Source: JBFMFH01 sp964481395 (GTDB taxonomy: Bacteria; Acidobacteriota; Vicinamibacteria; Vicinamibacterales; JAKQTR01). Taken from it: 18,906 nt of DNA. Location of the stretch: assembly GCA_964481395.1 (NCBI GenBank), contig CAYZYG010000099.1, positions 1-18,906 of the forward strand, in the 5' to 3' direction. Numbering within the stretch: the first letter of the stretch is position 1; every line of letters starts with the position of its first letter. The notes below the pieces were generated by a model. The model was not told where the DNA came from, made no database searches, and saw nothing but the letters and a program-made list of their open reading frames with translations. The translations under genes and the position numbers were made by a program. Positions 8,001 through 15,223 of this stretch are shown piece by piece.

Positions 8001-8723
8001 GATGAGGCGACGGCCGATGAAGGATCCGCGGCCGCTTCCGAACCGGCCGGCGGCGAGGTGATCGTGTCTGCGGCCAGACCGGTCACGCCGGAGGAGGCCA
8101 TCGCGGAACTGAAGCGCAAGATCGAGCGCCTCGGGCCCGTCAACATGATGGCGATCGAGCAGTACGACGAACTGGAGGGGCGCCACACGTTCCTGACGTC
8201 GCAGCGCAAGGACCTGGTCGATTCCATCGCATCGACAGGCGAGGCAATCCGCAAGATCGACCAGACGACCCGGGCGCGATTCCGGGAGGCATTCGACGCG
8301 ATCAACGCCAACTTCCAGGAAATGTTCGCGCGACTCTTCGGGGGCGGTCGCGCCGGCCTGACGCTGCTCGACGAGCACGACATCCTCGAGAGCGGGATCG
8401 AAGTGATCGCCCAGCCGCCGGGCAAACGGCTGCAGAACGTCCAGTTGCTCTCCGGCGGCGAGAAGGCGCTGACCGCGATCTCGCTGATGTTCGCCATCTT
8501 CCAGTACAAGCCGAGCCCGTTCTGCGTCCTCGACGAGATCGACGCGCCGCTCGACGACGCGAACACCGGCCGCTTCCTCGACATGCTCCGGACGCTCCAG
8601 GCGCAGACCCAGTTCATCCTGATCACGCACAACCGGCAGACGATGGAGATTGCCGACCGACTCTACGGGGTGACGATGGAGGAGCCGGGAGTGTCGAAAC
8701 TCATCTCCGTCAGGCTCAACTAG
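5025..8723 (+). CDS. smc: Chromosome partition protein SMC
   Basis: The ATPase of the bacterial condensin complex (with ScpA and ScpB, not in this window), which extrudes DNA loops and helps origin segregation. At 1232 residues it has normal family length. Walker A is at 31-39 (GPNGCGKSN). Two very long coiled-coil arms, rich in Ala, Arg and Glu, flank a hinge domain at about 525-670, which is followed by a glycine-rich VAGGGDGAEG segment. The C-terminal head holds the ABC signature LLSGGEKAL (1141-1149), Walker B FCVLDEIDAP (from 1166) and the ITHNRQTM H-loop. An acidic, low-complexity segment at about 987-1013 (EESDDEATADEGSAAASEP) interrupts the returning arm before the second head. The ATG follows a weak ribosome site. 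Confidence 0.98.
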   Translation: MRLHRLEITGFKSFCDRSELAFDKGVTAIVGPNGCGKSNVADAIVWVLGEQSARSLRGDRMEDVIFSGSDARKPNAAAEVRLMLAGVPVGPPSDPSSGGSLVDDEGRPMVREVEVTRRLYRSGESEYLINGELCRLKDVHELLMDTGLGAKAYAIIEQGKIGLILSTRPTDRRQLIEEAAGVTKYRARRRTAELKLEAAQQNLTRVDDIIFEVEKQRGTLKRQSAKARRYQRLRDELRRWEKVQFARRQRILAQAIATAEARLERVRTDEALAAARVAELETALEGVRIDLAARESDARATRETAHAREVEIGRLEQRIQSDEEQLTSLGRRSTDVAAEIETLVARRGPLGDELAARQAELAAAFDERDAAASALTAASDELSASEATLTGLESDVEAVRAEQFALANAATTLQYTIESARAARDRVQRDLSRLSAETADLDVEAARVAGERERADADFARGREALEALVLDRSAREGALSALRAEREREGQCLRQLEQRVAGAEARLHSLQQFDASRTAYGDAARLILAGAAGALDHAGSVADHLDVTPGYERAVEACLGDALQYVVVPSHEIAAEGLRLVRESTSGRCGFVVVGEGASAPAVKAPPVEGLVPLSDVVRVIGPHAEALASVALRGWIAPSYESAVEASRLTPLPVATTAGDVCWSRQMVAGGGDGAEGRGILDTKREIRELDEQVTAHRAALARQADGVDALAARVAEATAGIEAVTAGIHQQEKLNVGFELRLAQAIEEARRLQQKHELVARDTRAAEEELAGLQKRQAEAQASIGRLADQQLAVDGRMSAAQRRLFEAREEARQLSERVKDAMATHARRAERASGLAIETARLEESQREIETRLASRRDEQSAMAAERERLHEALAGSRRALDAELLALDAARVEVQAADDRANALRVQADAQEETIREARRALDDVRAARADADVQRAKAESDLVHLAETVAETLQTGLDTVVAEVELMEQSGDLSPDWRTIYGEESDDEATADEGSAAASEPAGGEVIVSAARPVTPEEAIAELKRKIERLGPVNMMAIEQYDELEGRHTFLTSQRKDLVDSIASTGEAIRKIDQTTRARFREAFDAINANFQEMFARLFGGGRAGLTLLDEHDILESGIEVIAQPPGKRLQNVQLLSGGEKALTAISLMFAIFQYKPSPFCVLDEIDAPLDDANTGRFLDMLRTLQAQTQFILITHNRQTMEIADRLYGVTMEEPGVSKLISVRLN

Positions 8724-8798
8724 TTAACGGGATTCGACGCCGTGGCATCCGGTTCAGCGCCCGGGAACAATCCGTCCGGGCGGTCCGTCCAAGCACAC

Positions 8799-8804
8799 GA
8801 GGAG
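8799..8804 (+). promoter_or_regulatory. Ribosome binding site fixing the lipoprotein start
   Basis: GAGGAG ends six bases before the ATG at 8811. This selects 8811 over the in-frame ATG at 8742, whose extra 23 residues are hydrophilic and would bury the lipoprotein signal. Confidence 0.75.
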
Positions 8805-8810
8805 ATACCC

Positions 8811-9617
8811 ATGCCTCTCTCGAGAACCTCGCGGACCATCGGATGGATCGTCATGGTGTTGCTCGGCGTGGCGGCGGCCGGGTGCGACATCGCCATCAGC
8901 AGCATGGAGAACGGCCGCATCAGAGCCGTGGCGCAGTGGACGAAGAGCTTCCCCGTGACGGGGCCGGACGCGAGGTTCGAGCTCGCGAACGTGAACGGCC
9001 GCATCGAGGTGTCGGCCGGCGACGGCGACGTGGTCACCGTGACCGCTGAGATTTCGGCCCGGGGCGTCACCGAGGACGAGGCGAACGAGGTCCTCAAGGC
9101 GGTCGAGATCCACGAGATCGTCGATGCGTCGCGCGTGCGCCTCGAGACGCGCTACCCGAAAGAGCGCCGGAACCAGGGCATCGTCGTCGACTATACGGTG
9201 ACGGTGCCGAAGAGGGCCGGCGTGCAGGTCGATACGGTGAACGGCGAGATCCTCCTCGCGGGCCTCGGTGGCGGTGTGAAGGCCGAGACGACGAACGGCG
9301 CGATCAAGGGCAAGGGGCTGGGGGCCTCGGTGCAGGCCAGTGTGACGAACGGCGGGATCGAGCTTCGTCTGGATGGCGTGGGGAGCGACGGCGTCTCCCT
9401 GGAGACCACCAACGGCAGCATCAAACTGTACCTGCCCGACCAGGCGAAGGCGACGCTGGCCGCCCGCGTGGTGAACGGATCGATCAGTGTGGCTGACCTG
9501 CCCTTCGAGAAGGAAGGCGGCAGTTCGCGGCGCCGCGTTCTGGGTGCCATCAACGGAGGCGGTCCGGAGCTGAAGCTCGAAACCGTGAACGGCAGCATCG
9601 TGCTCGGACGCACTTGA
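8811..9617 (+). CDS. DUF4097-family beta-helix lipoprotein
   Basis: A 268-residue predicted lipoprotein: basic N-terminus, hydrophobic stretch 11-24, and lipobox AAAGC with Cys25 as the lipidation site. Asp follows the Cys; in E. coli that would hold the protein at the inner membrane, but the rule may not apply here. The mature part repeats an N-G turn followed by a beta-strand: VNGRIEV (61), VNGEILL (143), TNGAIKG (161), TNGGIEL (179), TNGSIKL (200), VNGSISV (221), VNGSIVL (259). This is the right-handed beta-helix pattern of DUF4097 (putative adhesin) proteins. No catalytic residues are evident and the molecular function is unknown. Its stop codon overlaps the start of the M48 protease gene. 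Confidence 0.85.
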   Translation: MPLSRTSRTIGWIVMVLLGVAAAGCDIAISSMENGRIRAVAQWTKSFPVTGPDARFELANVNGRIEVSAGDGDVVTVTAEISARGVTEDEANEVLKAVEIHEIVDASRVRLETRYPKERRNQGIVVDYTVTVPKRAGVQVDTVNGEILLAGLGGGVKAETTNGAIKGKGLGASVQASVTNGGIELRLDGVGSDGVSLETTNGSIKLYLPDQAKATLAARVVNGSISVADLPFEKEGGSSRRRVLGAINGGGPELKLETVNGSIVLGRT

Positions 9618-10750
9618 ACGAAGACAAGGCCGCCCGGTTCCAGCGCCTGCGGCGCCGGGCCCTCGTGCTTGGCGCCGTGTGGACGGCCGCGCTCTTGGCC
9701 GGCCTTCTCCTCACGGGTTTCTCCCGCGCGATGGAATCCTGGGCAGCCGCACTCACGGCCGGCCTGTCGCCGCCGCTCGCCTCCGTAGCCGCCTCTGCCC
9801 TGGTCGCATCGATCATCTGGGGCCTGCACGAGATCGTCGCCCTGCCCATCGCCTGCTATCTGGGATTCGTGCTGGAACGGCGTTACGGGCTGTCGCGCCA
9901 GCGAGGGGGGCAGTGGCTCCGTGACTACGCCAGGGCCTCTGCGCTCTCGTGGCTCGTGGCGGCCGCGAGTGCGGCGGTCGTCTACGAGGCCATGCGCGCG
10001 TGGCCGTCGGCGTGGTGGCTCGGCGTGTGGGCGCTGGGCGTCGCGGTTTCCGTGTGCCTGGCATGGCTGGCTCCCGTTCTGCTCATGCCCCTGTTCTTCC
10101 GGTTCCGTTCCCTCGCGGACGATGCCCTCAAGGCGCGGCTGCTGGATCTGTCGTCGCGGGCCGGCACCCCGGCGCTCGACGTCTTCGAATGGCGTCTCGG
10201 TGACCGGACCCGCCGGGCGTCAGCCGCGCTGACCGGCCTCGGATCGACGCGCCGGATCCTCGTGTCTGACACGCTGGTGGCGGACTACTCCGCCGACGAA
10301 GTCGAGGTCGTCCTGGCGCACGAACTGGCGCACCACGTCCACGGAGACGTGTGGCGCGCGCTTGTCTGGGAGGGGGTAGTCCTGGGCGGCTCGCTCCTGG
10401 CGGCGAGGATGGTGCTGCCAGCGGCCGGTCCCGCGCTGGGGCTGCGCGGCGCAGCGGATCTCGCAGGGCTGCCGCTGCTCCTCCTGGTCGGCCTGGCCGT
10501 CACGACGGCAGGGTTGCCCCTGGTCAACGCGGCGTCGCGCGACCACGAACGCCGGGCCGATGGCTTTGCCCTCGAGCTCACACGGAAGCCCGAAGCGTTC
10601 GTGTCGGCGATGAAGCGTCTCGCCGCTCACAACCTCGCCGAGGAGTCCCCATCGGCCTTCGCCCGCCTGTTCTTTTCGACCCACCCGCCGTTCCATGAAC
10701 GGCTGGCCAGGGCGAGGGAATGGCGGAAGGCAGTAGATAGTAGACAGTAG
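9614..10750 (+). CDS. M48 family (Ste24-like) membrane zinc metalloprotease
   Basis: A 378-residue integral membrane protease. Hydrophobic helices lie at about 16-35, 55-85, 110-128 and 135-160, and two more after the active site (about 255-305). The zinc motif is HELAHH (His236, Glu237, His240), and the third ligand is probably Glu312 in RDHERRADGFAL, both typical of M48/Ste24 CAAX-type enzymes. The C-terminal FFSTHPPFHERLARA motif is also family-typical. The start is TTG, overlapping the TGA of the lipoprotein gene as TTGA (9614-9617), so translation is probably coupled. The last four codons and the stop lie inside a heptamer repeat array (10731-10765), so the natural C-terminus may once have been different. 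Its substrates are unknown. Confidence 0.92.
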   Translation: MNEDKAARFQRLRRRALVLGAVWTAALLAGLLLTGFSRAMESWAAALTAGLSPPLASVAASALVASIIWGLHEIVALPIACYLGFVLERRYGLSRQRGGQWLRDYARASALSWLVAAASAAVVYEAMRAWPSAWWLGVWALGVAVSVCLAWLAPVLLMPLFFRFRSLADDALKARLLDLSSRAGTPALDVFEWRLGDRTRRASAALTGLGSTRRILVSDTLVADYSADEVEVVLAHELAHHVHGDVWRALVWEGVVLGGSLLAARMVLPAAGPALGLRGAADLAGLPLLLLVGLAVTTAGLPLVNAASRDHERRADGFALELTRKPEAFVSAMKRLAAHNLAEESPSAFARLFFSTHPPFHERLARAREWRKAVDSRQ

Positions 10751-10765
10751 ATAGTAGACAGTAGC
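10731..10765. repeat. Heptamer tandem array 1 (YAGTAGA)
   Basis: Five contiguous 7-mers: CAGTAGA, TAGTAGA, CAGTAGA, TAGTAGA, CAGTAGC. The first four also form two exact 14-bp units. The array supplies the final codons and the TAG stop of the M48 gene. Because the period is 7 and each unit contains TAG, stops fall in all three plus-strand frames. Confidence 0.85.
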
Positions 10766-10776
10766 GGTCGAAGGTG

Positions 10777-10797
10777 GTCAGGAGTCAGGAGTCAGAA
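10777..10797. repeat. Heptamer tandem array 2 (GTCAGGA)
   Basis: Three contiguous 7-mers: GTCAGGA, GTCAGGA, GTCAGAA. On the opposite strand they read CTCCTGA with a CTGA core, like parts of the array at 952-986, and they place TGA stops in all minus-strand frames. Confidence 0.7.
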
Positions 10798-10811
10798 GGG
10801 ACTTGCCGTGA

Positions 10812-10846
10812 GAACCGGTCCCCGGTCCCAGGTCCCCGGTCCCCGT
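10812..10846. repeat. Heptamer tandem array 3 (TCCCCGG)
   Basis: Five contiguous 7-mers: GAACCGG, TCCCCGG, TCCCAGG, TCCCCGG, TCCCCGT. It starts exactly 35 bp (five units) after the start of array 2 and ends 4 bp before the stop codon of the cupredoxin gene. Confidence 0.8.
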
Positions 10847-10850
10847 CTTC

Positions 10851-11234
10851 CTATCGCGCGTTCACGACGAGTTCGCCGCGCATGTCGCGGCACCCTTCGT
10901 CGTTCGACAGGTTGCAGTAGTAGGTGAAGGTGCCGGGCCGGTCCGCCCGGAACTCGAACGTCACGGGACGGCCAGGAGCAGCCCGCTTCGCAATGCGGTA
11001 ATCATCGATGGTGAAGCTGTGGGGAATGTCCTCGGCCACGAGCGTGACGCGCAGGACGTCGTCCTGCATCACCTCGATGCGGGACGGCGAGAATTCGTAC
11101 CGGCGGCTGGTCACGGTCACGTTGTGACGGACCTGTTCCTGGGAGGCGCCCGAACCGCGGGCGGTCGCCGCAACCAGCGCCGCGGACGCCAGGCCAAGCC
11201 TGCGCACCAGCTCCCGCCGTGTGATCAGATCCAT
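10851..11234 (-). CDS. Tat-exported small cupredoxin with an altered CuA-like site
   Basis: A 127-residue periplasmic cupredoxin. The N-terminus is a twin-arginine signal (ITRRELVRRLGLASAALVAA), so it is probably a substrate of the Tat system encoded nearby. The mature domain (about 36-125) has the cupredoxin beta-sandwich pattern: YEFSPSRIEVMQDDVLRVTL, EDIPHSF, then FTYYCNLSNDEGCRDMRGEL. Candidate metal ligands are His72, Cys107, Cys115 and Met118. His72 to Cys107 (35 residues) and Cys107 to Met118 (11) match the spacing in the CuA site of cytochrome oxidase subunit II, but the second CuA cysteine is Asn111 and the second histidine is Cys115. I chose the ATG at 11234 because GGAGG lies nine bases upstream; the ATG at 11240 is only three bases from it. 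The function is not known. Confidence 0.85.
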   Translation of the reverse strand: MDLITRRELVRRLGLASAALVAATARGSGASQEQVRHNVTVTSRRYEFSPSRIEVMQDDVLRVTLVAEDIPHSFTIDDYRIAKRAAPGRPVTFEFRADRPGTFTYYCNLSNDEGCRDMRGELVVNAR

Positions 11235-11294
11235 GGTCATTGGCCTCCACCTGGATCAGACGTCCGAGACGCCGCCAGGGCCGTCCCTGTCTCG

Positions 11295-11323
11295 ATGATA
11301 AACCCCGGCAGGCGGCGTGTCGA
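11295..11323 (-). promoter_or_regulatory. Probable promoter of the cupredoxin gene
   Basis: On the minus strand TCGACA (11323-11318), a 17-bp spacer, then TATCAT (11300-11295): one mismatch to each sigma70 consensus hexamer. The expected transcription start is near 11288, about 50 nt before the start codon. Confidence 0.6.
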
Positions 11324-11330
11324 GTTGTCC

Positions 11331-11369
11331 GGGCTCCGCTGCGCCCCTCGGCTTCGCTCGGGGCAGCCC
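11331..11369. repeat. REP-like imperfect hairpin
   Basis: Outer arms GGGCT (11331-11335) and AGCCC (11365-11369) enclose inner arms GCCCC (11343-11347) and GGGGC (11360-11364), with the loop TCGGCTTCGCTC and a 7-nt bulge on the left. The CTCGGCTTCGCTCGGGG string resembles repetitive extragenic palindromes found in many GC-rich genomes. It lies just upstream of the cupredoxin promoter. Repetition in this genome cannot be tested from one copy. Confidence 0.4.
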
Positions 11370-11374
11370 TGGAT

Positions 11375-11393
11375 AATCACTCCCGGAGCGATT
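11375..11393. promoter_or_regulatory. Palindromic site 1, operator-like
   Basis: AATCACTCCCGGAGCGATT is a near-perfect palindrome with centre 11384 and one mismatched pair. Its inverted partner is at 11414-11432. Relative to the predicted cupredoxin start site its centre is at about -96. The binding protein is unknown. Confidence 0.55.
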
Positions 11394-11413
11394 TCCCGTC
11401 TGGGTCGAGTGCA

Positions 11414-11432
11414 AATCACTCCGGGAGTGATT
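11414..11432. promoter_or_regulatory. Palindromic site 2, operator-like
   Basis: AATCACTCCGGGAGTGATT is a perfect palindrome around its central base (11423). Its reverse complement extended to 25 bp differs from the copy at 11372-11396 at only two positions. The two centres are 39 bp apart, with the second at about -135 to the predicted cupredoxin start site. Confidence 0.55.
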
Positions 11433-11435
11433 ATC

Positions 11436-11600
11436 GGGTGGGCTGTCCGGCGACAGGACCCGCGAGCCGCACCGCGGACGCGCACGGGGAGGGACACGCC
11501 AGGGCTTCCGGCGGTGCGCCTGGACCGAGGATCACAGATGAGCACGAGCACGCGACAGGGACCGCGCCACCTGTGACGCGCCAGTCCACAGACAGCGAGA
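11436..11600. other. Noncoding stretch with no recognised feature
   Basis: About 165 bp between the paired palindromes and the pnp terminator. Open frames exist but are short, Arg/Pro/Thr-rich and without ribosome sites, and none resembles a known protein. A weak CTGTC/GACAG stem is present at about 11442-11456. Nothing else can be supported. Confidence 0.4.
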
Positions 11601-11627
11601 CCCCGTCTCTCCCGGGGAGAGACGGGG
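11601..11627 (-). terminator. Terminator hairpin after pnp
   Basis: A perfect 12-bp stem, CCCCGTCTCTCC (11601-11612) against 11616-11627, with a 3-nt loop, beginning 28 bp after the pnp stop codon. On the transcript it is followed by UCUCGCUGUC, which is only moderately U-rich, so termination may be partial or the stem may mainly protect the 3' end. Confidence 0.75.
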
Positions 11628-11655
11628 CCTCACGAGAGTGCGACGGCGCTACGCG

Positions 11656-13905
<2,250 letters not shown>

Positions 13906-13923
13906 GGTGAATGCCCTCTACTT

Positions 13924-14193
13924 CTACTTCCGGATGCCGAGACGCTGGATGATCGACGTGTAGCGGGCGGGGTCCTTCTTCTTCACGTAGTCCAGGAGAC
14001 GCCGGCGCTGGCCCACCAGCATCAGCAGGCCCCGCCGCGAGTGGTGGTCCTTGGCGTGCACCTTGAAGTGGTCGGTCAGATAGGCGATCCGCTCGCTCAG
14101 CAGCGCGATCTGCACCTCCGGCGATCCCGTGTCTCCCTGGTGCGTCTCGTAGGATTGGATGATCTCGGTCTTGCGGTCTTTGGTCAGTGCCAC
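13924..14193 (-). CDS. rpsO: 30S ribosomal protein S15
   Basis: Binds the central domain of 16S rRNA early in 30S assembly and forms an intersubunit bridge. Starting at the GTG at 14193 gives exactly 89 residues, the usual length, with the family sequence ALTKDRKTEIIQSYE, HQGDTGSPEVQIALLSERI, DHHSRRGLLMLVGQRRRLL and the C-terminus IIQRLGIRK. The frame continues upstream to an ATG at 14253, but the GTG is preceded at five bases by GGAGG. The gene ends with two in-frame stops separated by one codon (TAG AAG TAG). In many bacteria S15 represses its own mRNA through the leader; here 97 bp separate it from truB, the largest gap in the cluster. Confidence 0.98.
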   Translation of the reverse strand: MALTKDRKTEIIQSYETHQGDTGSPEVQIALLSERIAYLTDHFKVHAKDHHSRRGLLMLVGQRRRLLDYVKKKDPARYTSIIQRLGIRK

Positions 14194-14198
14194 AGATT

Positions 14199-14203
14199 CC
14201 TCC
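14199..14203 (-). promoter_or_regulatory. Ribosome binding site fixing the rpsO GTG start
   Basis: GGAGG on the minus strand ends five bases before the GTG at 14193. It decides this start over the upstream in-frame ATG. Confidence 0.85.
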
Positions 14204-14242
14204 ACGCACGGTCCAGCAGCGGCGCAGTCGCCCGCCCCGGGT

Positions 14243-14260
14243 CCGCCGTGCAAAAGGCGG
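14243..14260 (-). promoter_or_regulatory. Small hairpin in the rpsO leader, possible S15 control element
   Basis: In the transcript, CCGCC and GGCGG pair around an eight-base loop UUUUGCAC, about 50 nt before the rpsO start. It could be part of an S15 autoregulatory structure or a weak terminator after truB, but the stem is only five pairs. I saw no convincing sigma70 promoter in this gap. Confidence 0.25.
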
Positions 14261-14290
14261 TCATCTCACGACGGTACAGAACAGTTCATC

Positions 14291-15223
14291 TTACCCGAGA
14301 CGGGCCCCGCCTGGCCAGCCGAGGACCACCGCCGGCCGGATCGTGCCGTCCGGCCATGCCTGCCCGAGGCCCAGCAGGAGCCCGTCGGGAGTCAGCAGGC
14401 GCACCTCCCCAGACGCCGGTCGGGCGCCGCCCGGGAGGAGATGTGCCGGCCCGGCTCCCAGGCCGTGTACCACGCGGCGCGCCCCCTCCCCGGTCAACTG
14501 CACGGCCGGGACCTCCGGCAGGAGCGCCTCGAGGGGGATGAGCGCGGCGACAGCCGCCCCGGGCTCGCTGGCCAGGACGTCCAGCGTGATGGCCCTGCCC
14601 ACATCGAACGCCCCGCTCCGGGTTCGACGCAGCGATTCCAGGCAAGCGCCGGTACCGAGCACCGCTCCCAGATCGTGGGCCAGCGATCGGACGTAGTAGC
14701 CAGGCGAACATGTCAGACGCACTCGCAGCAGCGTGCCCTGGTGCTCGAGCGTCTCGGCGTGCTCCAGCACGACCGGGACCGGATCGAGGACGACCGGCCG
14801 CCCGCGCCGGGCCAGGTCGTAGGCGGGGATTCCCCCGAGCTTCTTGGCCGAGAAGGGCGGCGGCAGCTGCGGCCGTTCGCCCAGGAATCCCTCGAGCGCC
14901 TCCCGCACGCGGCGGCGGTCGATCGCCTCCGCCAGATCCCGGCGGTCCGACTGGACCGATCCGGTGCCGTCGTACGTGTCCGTTTCGAGGCCGAGGCGGA
15001 TGGCGGCCTCGTAGACCTTCAGGCCACCCGAGAGCTGGCGAGCCAGTCTTGTGGCGCCGCCGACGACGAGGGGAAGCGCCCCGGTCGCGAAGGGGTCCAG
15101 CGTGCCAGTGTGGCCGACCTTGGCGCCTCCCAGGGCACGGCGCGCGACGGCCACCACGTCGTGCGATGTCGGGCCGGCCGGCTTGTCCACGACGAGTACG
15201 CCGCCGCGAACGTCACGCGGCAC
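14291..15223 (-). CDS. truB: tRNA pseudouridine(55) synthase
   Basis: Converts U55 to pseudouridine in the T-loop of tRNAs. Starting from the GTG at 15223 it has 310 residues, normal for the family. It opens with GGVLVVDKPAGPTSHDVV. The catalytic aspartate is Asp43 in GHTGTLDPFATGALPLVVG. FSAKKLGGIPAYDLARRG and SPGYYVRSLAHDLG are further TruB motifs, and the C-terminal 70 residues fit a small PUA-like domain. The frame stays open much farther upstream, but that part lies within nrnA and does not resemble TruB. The GTG start overlaps the nrnA end by 11 bases, so coupling is likely. Confidence 0.95.
   Translation of the reverse strand: MPRDVRGGVLVVDKPAGPTSHDVVAVARRALGGAKVGHTGTLDPFATGALPLVVGGATRLARQLSGGLKVYEAAIRLGLETDTYDGTGSVQSDRRDLAEAIDRRRVREALEGFLGERPQLPPPFSAKKLGGIPAYDLARRGRPVVLDPVPVVLEHAETLEHQGTLLRVRLTCSPGYYVRSLAHDLGAVLGTGACLESLRRTRSGAFDVGRAITLDVLASEPGAAVAALIPLEALLPEVPAVQLTGEGARRVVHGLGAGPAHLLPGGARPASGEVRLLTPDGLLLGLGQAWPDGTIRPAVVLGWPGGARLG

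Larger units (their letters stand above)
11372..11435. repeat. 17-bp perfect inverted repeat formed by the two palindromes
   Basis: GATAATCACTCCCGGAG (11372-11388) is exactly complementary to 11419-11435. If transcribed, it would form a 17-bp stem with a 30-nt loop. Each arm is also part of a palindrome of its own, as in paired operators or REPIN-type doublets. Confidence 0.75.

Noticed and set aside
10731..10846. Heptamer arrays as a CRISPR array
   Set aside because: The units are 7 bp with no spacers, and no cas genes are present.
11372..11435. Reading the inverted repeat as an intrinsic terminator
   Set aside because: There is no T-run on either side, the loop is 30 nt, and a better terminator for pnp lies at 11601-11627. 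Each arm being a palindrome itself fits protein-binding sites or REPs better.
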